Of a DNA stretch of 64,000 nucleotides, positions 57,685 through 64,000 are shown in pieces. The stretch comes from Gammaproteobacteria bacterium (GTDB taxonomy: Bacteria > Pseudomonadota > Gammaproteobacteria > JAKBBU01): the NCBI GenBank assembly GCA_021773195.1, contig JAJFKN010000055.1:1-64000 (forward strand), in the 5' to 3' direction. Under the pieces are notes generated by a model that saw only the letters and a list, made by a program, of their open reading frames with translations, was not told where the DNA came from and made no database searches. Each line of letters starts with the position of its first letter. Positions within the stretch are counted from its first letter, which is position 1. Both the position numbers and the translations under genes were made by a program.

Positions 57685-58854
57685 ATGAAGAGTTTATATG
57701 ATGTCGATATTAAAGAAAAGCGTGTCCTGATTCGCGAAGATCTTAATGTGCCTTTGCAAAATGGCCAAGTGGTTAGTGGAGCACGTATTGATGCGGCCTT
57801 ACCCACAATACAATATGCTTTAGAACAAGATGCCAAGGTCATGGTTATGTCTCATTTAGGACGGCCCGAAGAAGGTGAGTTCGACAAAGTTTTTTCTTTG
57901 GAACCTGTGGCGAGGTATCTTTCAGATGCGCTGGAAAAGCCCGTACGTTTAGTGAAAAATTGGCTTGATACCATGGATGTTGCTATCGGTGAAATCGTGC
58001 TGTGTGAAAATGTCCGTTTTAATAAGGGTGAAAAATCCTGCGATGAAAAACTCTCAAAACAAATGGCGGCACTGTGTGATGTTTTTGTTATGGATGCTTT
58101 TGGTACGGCTCATCGTGCACAGGCTTCCACCTATGGTGTTGCTAAATACGCGCCAATTGCTTGCGCCGGCCCTTTGCTAATAAAAGAGTTAGATGCCTTA
58201 GCTAAAGCGACCGCTAATCCTAAAGGGCCCGTACTAGCTATTGTGGGTGGCTCAAAAGTATCGACAAAATTAGGTGTCTTAGAAAGTTTATCAAAAAAAG
58301 TAGATCAGCTGATTGTAGGTGGTGGTATTGCCAATACGTTTCTTGCTCTAGGTGGCCATGAAGTGGGACAGTCACTCTATGAAGCTGGCCTACTAGAAGA
58401 CGCTGGTGAGATTCAAAAATCCTTGAGAACGCGGGGTAGCATATTACCTATGCCCAAAGATGTGGTGGTTGCAAAGAGTTTTTCTTCCAGTGCTGAGGCC
58501 GTCATAAAAAGCATCAGCGATGTTGCTAGCGATGATATGATTCTAGATATTGGCCCCGAAACAGCAGCAGTCTATGCTCGCATGATCAAAGAAGCAGGTA
58601 CTATTTTATGGAATGGCCCTGTGGGGGTTTTCGAATTTGAACAATTTGCCAAGGGCACACAAGTGGTATCACAAGCCATTGCTGAAAGTGATGCTTTCTC
58701 CGTTGCCGGAGGGGGTGATACCTTAAGTGCCATCGATAAATTTGGCATAACCGATAAAGTTTCCTATATTTCAACAGGGGGAGGTGCCTTTCTAGAATTT
58801 TTAGAAGGCAAAACCTTGCCTGCCGTGGCCATTTTAGAAGAACGCGCTAAGTAA
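57685..58854 (+). CDS. pgk: Phosphoglycerate kinase
   Basis: 389 residues (E. coli 387). [19 protein letters not shown] (N-terminal signature), [11 protein letters not shown], and [28 protein letters not shown] and [14 protein letters not shown]. Transfers phosphate from 1,3-bisphosphoglycerate to ADP. GGGAGCG precedes the ATG. Pyk follows after 17 bp. Confidence 0.97.
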   Translation: MKSLYDVDIKEKRVLIREDLNVPLQNGQVVSGARIDAALPTIQYALEQDAKVMVMSHLGRPEEGEFDKVFSLEPVARYLSDALEKPVRLVKNWLDTMDVAIGEIVLCENVRFNKGEKSCDEKLSKQMAALCDVFVMDAFGTAHRAQASTYGVAKYAPIACAGPLLIKELDALAKATANPKGPVLAIVGGSKVSTKLGVLESLSKKVDQLIVGGGIANTFLALGGHEVGQSLYEAGLLEDAGEIQKSLRTRGSILPMPKDVVVAKSFSSSAEAVIKSISDVASDDMILDIGPETAAVYARMIKEAGTILWNGPVGVFEFEQFAKGTQVVSQAIAESDAFSVAGGGDTLSAIDKFGITDKVSYISTGGGAFLEFLEGKTLPAVAILEERAK

Positions 58855-58871
58855 TTCATGAGGAATGATGT

Positions 58872-60311
58872 ATGACTCAAATAAAACGAACAAAAATCGT
58901 AGCCACTCTAGGCCCTTCGACGGATAATGCTGAAGCATTATGTGGTGTTGTAGCTGCCGGTGTGGATGTGGTGCGTTGTAACTTTTCTCATGGCACGGTG
59001 GACGACCATCGTCGTCGAATTGATGCTGTGCGTAAATGCGCGGCAGACCAAGGACGAGAAGTGGCTGTTTTAGCCGACTTACAGGGCCCAAAAATTCGCA
59101 TTGCACGTTTTGCCAAGGGTAAAATTAAATTAGAAGAAGGCGCTGAATTTATTTTAGATGCTGCTTTAAATGATGACGCAGGTGATGAGCATACCGTTGG
59201 GATTGACTATAAAGCTTTACCTAAAGATGTTAATGATGGTGATACTTTATTACTGAATGACGGCTTGATTGAGTTAAAAGTCAAACAAGTAAAACGCAAA
59301 AAGATTATTTGTGAAGTAGTTGAAGGCGGTGATTTATCCAATAATAAAGGCATTAATCGCTTGGGTGGTGGTTTGTCGGCTAAAGCTTTAACGGATAAAG
59401 ATAAGAGCGATATTTCTCATCTAAAAGATTTGAATGTGGATTACGTCGCCATTTCTTTCCCACGAAATGCCGAAGATATTTTTGAAGCGCGTAAATTATT
59501 AGATGCAGCAGGTTGTGATGCAGGCATTATTGCAAAGATTGAAAGAGCCGAAGCTGTGCAAGCCATTGATGAAATCATTCAAGCCAGTGATGCCGTTATG
59601 GTGGCGCGTGGTGATTTAGCCGTGGAAGTGGGTGATGCGGAAGTGCCAGGTATTCAAAAAATGATTATCCAGCGTGCGCGTATTTTAGATAAAGCTGTTA
59701 TTACAGCAACACAAATGATGGAATCCATGATCGATAACCCCATTCCTACTAGGGCAGAAGTGTCCGATGTAGCTAATGCAGTGTTGGATGGCACCGATGC
59801 GGTAATGTTATCAGCAGAAACTGCGGCGGGGTCTTATCCTCAGAAAACCGTAGAATCCATGTATCGCATTATTATGAGTGCAGAGCGCAGCCGTCGCGCA
59901 CGTATTTCCGGTCATCGGGTGGAATGTCGTTTCCAACGGGTGGATGAAGCCATTGCTATGGCTACTATGTATACGGCCAATCACTTGGATATCAAGGCCA
60001 TTGTTGCCCTGACAGAATCCGGTTCCACCGTATTATGGATGTCACGCATCAGCTCGGGCATACCTATTTTCGCCTTAAGTCGCAATGTGGCCACACAGCG
60101 TAAAATGGCACTGTACCGGGGCGTTTATCCTTTGCCGTTTGATGTTACCAAAACCTCTCGTGAGGACGTTAATAAGTCTGCTGTACGCGTGGTAAAACAA
60201 CGCGGTTGGGTCGCAGAAGGTGACTTGGTTATTTTAACCAAAGGGGACTTAATGGGTGTGCATGGTGGCTCTAATGCCATGAAAATTCTAGAGGTAGGTA
60301 AGGTATACTAA
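58872..60311 (+). CDS. pyk: Pyruvate kinase
   Basis: 479 residues (PykA-type size). KIVATLGPSTDNAEALCGV, FSHGTVDDHRRRIDAVR, MVARGDLAVEVGDAEVPGIQ (signature with the catalytic loop) and ITATQMMESMIDNPIPTRAE. Makes pyruvate and ATP from phosphoenolpyruvate. Its stop TAA overlaps the ATG of the ankyrin gene (TAATG), so the two are translationally coupled. Confidence 0.97.
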   Translation: MTQIKRTKIVATLGPSTDNAEALCGVVAAGVDVVRCNFSHGTVDDHRRRIDAVRKCAADQGREVAVLADLQGPKIRIARFAKGKIKLEEGAEFILDAALNDDAGDEHTVGIDYKALPKDVNDGDTLLLNDGLIELKVKQVKRKKIICEVVEGGDLSNNKGINRLGGGLSAKALTDKDKSDISHLKDLNVDYVAISFPRNAEDIFEARKLLDAAGCDAGIIAKIERAEAVQAIDEIIQASDAVMVARGDLAVEVGDAEVPGIQKMIIQRARILDKAVITATQMMESMIDNPIPTRAEVSDVANAVLDGTDAVMLSAETAAGSYPQKTVESMYRIIMSAERSRRARISGHRVECRFQRVDEAIAMATMYTANHLDIKAIVALTESGSTVLWMSRISSGIPIFALSRNVATQRKMALYRGVYPLPFDVTKTSREDVNKSAVRVVKQRGWVAEGDLVILTKGDLMGVHGGSNAMKILEVGKVY

Positions 60312-61345
60312 TGAATCGACAGCCATTTATAATAACACTCAATTACGGTGTAAGAACTGAACGTCTGGATGAAAACGCGGTAACCTCTAGCATTCAGCAT
60401 GAAATAGAAACTGACTTTAAGCTTGATAACTTTCTGCTGCATAAGGTTGCACAGTTTTGCCCAGATTTTAATAGCTTTAAACTAATCTTGGCACTCTACG
60501 GTGAGCATCAGGCTCGTGCAGTGAGTGCAAGGAGTAAAAATAACTGGAATGTGGTACATCTTGTGGCAAGGTATGGCGATATAGCCATGTTTAGATTAGC
60601 ACTTGATAGGTTGGGGGAGAGCGCTCCCGATGCCCTAGCCGCAACAACAAAGGAAGGCTGGAATGTGGTACATCTTGTGGCAAGGTATGGCGATATAGCT
60701 ATGTTTAAATTAGCACTTGATGTATTGGGGGAGAGCGCTCCCGATGCTATAGCTGCAACAATAAAGGAAGGCTGGAATGTGCCGCATCTTGTGGCAAGGT
60801 ATGGCGACATAACCATGTTAGATTTGACACTTAAGGCGCTGTGTACCGAGACCGCTTCGCTGCTTGCTGTAAAGACTGAATATGGAGTTGACATCCTAAA
60901 TTTTGCGGCACTTAGAGCCGTGGAGTTAAATAATGAAAGAGCCCTTATTAAATTAGTAAAACTTATTGGCTTGAAAAAAGCTAGAGAACTACGGCGTGAT
61001 TTTCTCAAAGAATTCAGCGAAAAAACAAAAACCGCTAGCATAAAGCTCGACCAAGTTCTAACGCGGTTAGAGATCGTATACAATATAGCAAGTGCCTTGC
61101 CTCTAAATTCCGCTGGAATGGGCTACGCAAAAGTGTATAAAGACGCTGTTTTTCAAGGTTTGCATGATAATACTTTCTTTATGGCGGGTGATCGGGTCAT
61201 GGAGCGTTGTTTCAACATGAATGCAAAGGTGTTTGACTCATTTAGCGAAGAACAAAGAGCTATCCTGGAAAAACAGAAAGAAGAGAATCACAATAAGAAA
61301 GATGAGTGGCTGCAGCGCCGCCCTCTGAATTTATCGGCACCGTAG
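60311..61345 (+). CDS. Ankyrin-repeat protein coupled to pyruvate kinase
   Basis: 344 residues, starting MNRQPFIITLNYGVRTERLD on the last base of the pyk stop. A degenerate ankyrin-like repeat (FLLHKVAQFCPDFNSFKLIL) is followed by three clear 38-residue units (WNVVHLVARYGDIAMFKLAL) and a helical region (ALIKLVKLIGLKKARELRRD) that matches the ankyrin protein at 25911. There is no F-box-like motif; the tail is Lys/Glu-rich and basic. A host-directed or scaffold role is inferred. It lacks the dyad cassette and depends on pyk transcription and translation. Confidence 0.8.
   Translation: MNRQPFIITLNYGVRTERLDENAVTSSIQHEIETDFKLDNFLLHKVAQFCPDFNSFKLILALYGEHQARAVSARSKNNWNVVHLVARYGDIAMFRLALDRLGESAPDALAATTKEGWNVVHLVARYGDIAMFKLALDVLGESAPDAIAATIKEGWNVPHLVARYGDITMLDLTLKALCTETASLLAVKTEYGVDILNFAALRAVELNNERALIKLVKLIGLKKARELRRDFLKEFSEKTKTASIKLDQVLTRLEIVYNIASALPLNSAGMGYAKVYKDAVFQGLHDNTFFMAGDRVMERCFNMNAKVFDSFSEEQRAILEKQKEENHNKKDEWLQRRPLNLSAP
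60545..60886 (+). repeat. Three tandem 114-bp ankyrin repeat units
   Basis: Units begin at 60545, 60659 and 60773 (TGG AAT GTG ... CAT CTT GTG GCA AGG TAT). The first two are nearly identical and the third diverges. The period equals that in the ankyrin gene at 25911. Confidence 0.85.
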
Positions 61346-61410
61346 TATTCTACAAGTGGGCAAAGTTTATTAACACGTTCAAGCTATGAATAAAATGTAT
61401 AAACACACCC

Positions 61411-61430
61411 ACATCCGTATTTTTACGGAA
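61411..61430 (+). promoter_or_regulatory. Dyad upstream of the second LuxR-type gene
   Basis: ACATCCGTATTTTTACGGAA contains the perfect 6-4-6 palindrome TCCGTA-TTTT-TACGGA (61414-61429). A 17/20 match lies on the opposite strand at 62519-62538. Size and symmetry suit a LuxR-type operator. The rest of the 61346-61627 gap shows no gene. Confidence 0.55.
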
Positions 61431-61627
61431 TAAATAATTTCAGCATGACCGTTTAGTAACTTGTTATGCCCTCTGACATGTTGCACAATACATGTAAGCT
61501 TAATGGGGGATGAAAAAAATGGTCAAAATCACTCTGTTATTAACAGAAGTCCTACATGCTTGCGTTTGTGCAGTGGGGGGCTTCAACCACCCCTACAGTC
61601 AAGCTGGCTTGTGTTTGCCACAATGCC

Positions 61628-62452
61628 ATGGATAATCTTAATCATAATTTAGTTCAAATAATTGATTTGGCTTCGAGTGATAAAATCCAAGAGTTGTGCC
61701 AACCCTTGGCTTTGCTGGATATTAGTTATTTTCTATATATAAAAAAATTCAAGAATGGTCGAGAACTATTTTTGACAAATAATGGTGAATGGGAACGTTT
61801 TTTTCTAGAAAATGAACTCTATAAAGATGACTACTTTCGATTCGCCCCTAATTATTATCCAACGGGCATTTACTTATGGTCAGCGATTAATTGTCAGAGC
61901 ATCTATAAATATGCGATTGATTTCAATATTGGCCATGGGTTCACCATGGTTGAAAGAACAAAACATTATACGGAGTATTGGCACTTTGGCGCTAATATCC
62001 ATAAACCATCTAGCGTATTAAATGATATATTAAATAATATGGATTTGATCAAGCGTTTTATGGGTTATCTAAAAAATAATGCCAGAGGAACATTAACTGA
62101 ATTGGCCGCAAAGCTGCATAATAAAAATATTCTGCCTAAAGATGCGCTGTCGCCAGAGCTTACAAATGACACCGCAAAGAATAATGGGCGAGATCTCAGA
62201 GAAAGTTTTTTGCAGATGATCAATACGGATCGCTATTATTTGATGTTAGATGGCAATGAAAATTATTTTACAAAGCAAGAAATGGCTTGCCTGAATCATT
62301 TGAAAAATGGACTAACTGCGGGTGAAATTGCGAGTGCGTTGGACCTATCAAAACGTACCGTGGAGACCCATGTTGACAATATAAAAATAAAATCCAACTG
62401 CAATAAACAATTTCAATTGGGGTACCTTTTAGCAAAGTCTGGTTTTATTTAA
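61628..62452 (+). CDS. LuxR-type regulator
   Basis: 274 residues from the ATG at 61628 (MDNLNHNLVQIIDLASSDKI); the longer frame from 61556 adds a Cys-rich stretch unlike a protein start. The N-terminal region (about 1-180) resembles that of the LuxR-type protein at 50321. A single LuxR HTH is at about 212-268 (LTAGEIASALDLSKRTVETHV). It probably binds DNA in response to a ligand or a metabolic state. Matching dyads lie upstream of it and downstream near the next gene, so it likely controls itself and its neighbour. Confidence 0.82.
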   Translation: MDNLNHNLVQIIDLASSDKIQELCQPLALLDISYFLYIKKFKNGRELFLTNNGEWERFFLENELYKDDYFRFAPNYYPTGIYLWSAINCQSIYKYAIDFNIGHGFTMVERTKHYTEYWHFGANIHKPSSVLNDILNNMDLIKRFMGYLKNNARGTLTELAAKLHNKNILPKDALSPELTNDTAKNNGRDLRESFLQMINTDRYYLMLDGNENYFTKQEMACLNHLKNGLTAGEIASALDLSKRTVETHVDNIKIKSNCNKQFQLGYLLAKSGFI

Positions 62453-62518
62453 AATCCAGTTAAAGGCTTCTTTGGAATAGAATATCCTTATTACACGCCT
62501 TGTGCATTATTGTTCAAT

Positions 62519-62538
62519 CCCCGTAAATATACGGATGT
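62519..62538 (-). promoter_or_regulatory. Dyad between the LuxR-type gene and the single-TM gene
   Basis: On the minus strand ACATCCGTATATTTACGGGG, 17 of 20 bases as in the copy at 61411-61430, with CCGTA-AATA-TACGG symmetry. It sits 57 bp upstream of the 62596 start. Confidence 0.55.
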
Positions 62539-62595
62539 CATTTCAAATGGCTAGAAGATATTCTTTAGGACAGAACAGCGCAAAGGAGAATAGTC

Positions 62596-63345
62596 ATGTA
62601 TTTGGAAGATAGTGGTGTGATGATATGTGGCAATAGCCCATCTAGAGGTTTTCCTGGCTGGGTTCTTTTTAAGAATGTTGTCAGATGGGTTGCAGAAAAA
62701 GTTGGTATTATCGAATGCGCGCAAAGCGCGGCAGCTACAGTAACACAAGCGGTAAAACGCGAGCTCACTGATATGGCTTCTGAAGCCATAACAAAGGTAA
62801 CGGAAACTGGAACAGTGGGTGAGCTTGTGAGTAATGGCAATGACATTGCCTCAAATATAAATGGTGCCACGGAAGCGCTCGGTGGATTTATGAGTGAAGT
62901 TTTTGGAAATAGCACCGTTCGCATAGCAGCAAAAGCGGCAGTAGGGTTATTTTGTGTATGGGTTGCCTGTTATTCCGCCTATAAAATATATTGCTTAGCA
63001 AAAGAGGCTTTTTTTACACCCGACGCAAATTCAAGAGAAGCCGTCTTGTTAGCTATGGAAGAGAGCAGAGAAGTCATTCATCCTGAAAAAGCTGTAAGTA
63101 AGCCTAGATCAGTACCTGCATCTGAACAACCACCCAAGAAGCCCTTAAAGCTCATGGGTACAACTATTCCTCGTGGTGGTTTGCCAGGACCTAAATACGG
63201 TACTCCTGATCCCATGTGTGACGGGTCCTTATTACAAGGGCGGGGATTATTTGCAGGAGGGAAGAACGTTGATGTGCTTAATTCTGCACTCAGCGAGCCA
63301 TTTACCGCAGCAAAGGCTGGCTTATTATGGCGTAATTCACTTTAA
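62596..63345 (+). CDS. Single-TM protein of unknown function
   Basis: 249 residues. The N-terminal part is rich in Ala/Thr/Val amphipathic helix (VTQAVKRELTDMASEAITKV), followed by one TM segment (AAVGLFCVWVACYSAYKIYC), a charged stretch, and a Pro/Gly-rich tail (KLMGTTIPRGGLPGPKYG). I recognise no family. AGGAGA precedes the ATG, so it is a real gene. The dyad at 62519-62538 lies just upstream, suggesting LuxR-type control. A surface or host-directed role is possible. Confidence 0.6.
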   Translation: MYLEDSGVMICGNSPSRGFPGWVLFKNVVRWVAEKVGIIECAQSAAATVTQAVKRELTDMASEAITKVTETGTVGELVSNGNDIASNINGATEALGGFMSEVFGNSTVRIAAKAAVGLFCVWVACYSAYKIYCLAKEAFFTPDANSREAVLLAMEESREVIHPEKAVSKPRSVPASEQPPKKPLKLMGTTIPRGGLPGPKYGTPDPMCDGSLLQGRGLFAGGKNVDVLNSALSEPFTAAKAGLLWRNSL

Positions 63346-63415
63346 TGTGGGGTGTTTTTTATGCCAGTCTCATTGGATATCATAATCTAAAGTCTCCAAA
63401 TGCATCATAGTAATA

Positions 63416-64000
63416 TTATACCAGCTGTGATAAAAACGTTAATAGGGGCACAATCATGGGTTTTTCAAGGGCAAAACAATCTTGCTGCACATAAGGCAAG
63501 TCAGCACAAACTTGAAAAACATGGGGTGCTTTTATTTGTTTATTAAAATGTTCTAAGCTAGGGCTCAAACGTGACTTCCCAGAGCTTTTTACTTCTAGTA
63601 TTATCCATGGTTCTTCATCTTTAGTGACTAAAAAATCCACTTCATTTTTATCTTTGTCGCGCAAATGGTAAAGATCATATTTTCCAAGACCGATATCCGT
63701 CCAATAATGAGTAGCTTTACGTAGATGACAGGCTACTAAATTTTCTATTTTTGCACCGGGATTATCAATGAGAGACCAATCCCACAGGTACACTTTAGGT
63801 TCTTTGAGTAAAGAACGTGAAATGTTTTTTGTCCAAGGTTTTATGGAAAACGAGTAATACACATTCTCTAGTACGCTCAACCAATCACGGATAGTAGGTT
63901 CAGATACGCGAACTTTTTTCGCCAGCTCACTATATTTTACAGTGCCCGTGATTTGATGCCTTAGTAACTGAGCAAGCAGTTCTAACAGAGACATATCATG
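63416..64000 (-). CDS. ATPase/DUF4143-type protein, C-terminal part
   Basis: The right edge cuts the 5' part; about 195 C-terminal residues are seen. A winged helix (VKYSELAKKVRVSEPTIRDW) is followed by LENVYYSFSIKPW, then WTDIGLGKYDLYHLRDKDKN with EVDFLVT and IILEVKSS, the nuclease-like strand pattern of DUF4143. The AAA_14 Walker region would lie beyond 64000. A relative, at low identity, is the protein at 22822-24051. Confidence 0.82.
   Translation of the reverse strand, partial: HDMSLLELLAQLLRHQITGTVKYSELAKKVRVSEPTIRDWLSVLENVYYSFSIKPWTKNISRSLLKEPKVYLWDWSLIDNPGAKIENLVACHLRKATHYWTDIGLGKYDLYHLRDKDKNEVDFLVTKDEEPWIILEVKSSGKSRLSPSLEHFNKQIKAPHVFQVCADLPYVQQDCFALEKPMIVPLLTFLSQLV

Noticed and set aside
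60508..61083. Minus-strand open frame over the second ankyrin gene
   Set aside because: Same cause: antisense reading of the repeat in a real gene.
61461..61652. 63-codon frame upstream of the second LuxR-type gene
   Set aside because: It overlaps the regulator start, has no ribosome site, and its Cys/Leu-rich sequence is not like a protein.

Overview
The window looks like the chromosome of a gammaproteobacterium, most likely a host-associated member of Legionellales (Coxiella/Legionella/Berkiella-like). This rests on protein family content and gene order, not on any search. The AT-leaning base composition, the ankyrin and F-box-like proteins, the toxin-antitoxin systems and the transposase remnants all fit such a lifestyle. 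The left end is the classical replication-origin neighbourhood: yidC-yidD-rnpA-rpmH run leftward, and dnaA-dnaN-recF-gyrB run rightward. A candidate oriC lies at 2768-3241, and three parS-like sites lie in and just after recF.

Region by region. 1-14 kb: origin genes, an APH-like kinase gene beside oriC, a small secreted protein, and an RND efflux pair behind gyrB. 14-18 kb: a frameshifted ATPase remnant, a diguanylate cyclase with an I-site, and two crotonase-family genes. 18-31 kb is an accessory island. It holds a four-TM F-box-like protein, an AbiE type IV toxin-antitoxin pair with a striking operator-promoter, IS21 and IS256 remnants, two P-loop ATPases, an ankyrin/F-box-like protein, a broken ParE toxin, and several copies of a dyad-plus-promoter cassette. 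31-50 kb is mostly housekeeping: priA, aroE, lepB, maf, argGH with an argC stub and argR, gor and prlC. Three Bcr/CflA-type MFS transporters are spread over 28-46.5 kb. 50-56 kb carries a small F-box-like gene, a LuxR-type regulator with two HTH domains, an OPT transporter and tkt. 56-61 kb is a glycolytic run, gapA-(phosphodiester glycosidase)-pgk-pyk, whose last member overlaps an ankyrin gene. 61-64 kb has a second LuxR-type regulator flanked by two copies of one dyad, an unknown single-TM protein, and the 3' part of an ATPase/DUF4143 gene.

The most interesting candidate system is a family of eukaryote-like genes (ankyrin repeats of 38 residues, F-box-like motifs, several starting M-Q-R-Q) in the 18-31 kb island. 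Intact and broken members sit behind a shared module of about 180 bp. That module contains a TTACTGATAAT-N4-ATTATCAGTAA dyad, a sigma70-like promoter and, in three copies, a second dyad over the -10. This suggests one regulator controls a dispersed set of host-interaction genes. A related ankyrin gene has no cassette and is instead translationally coupled to pyruvate kinase.
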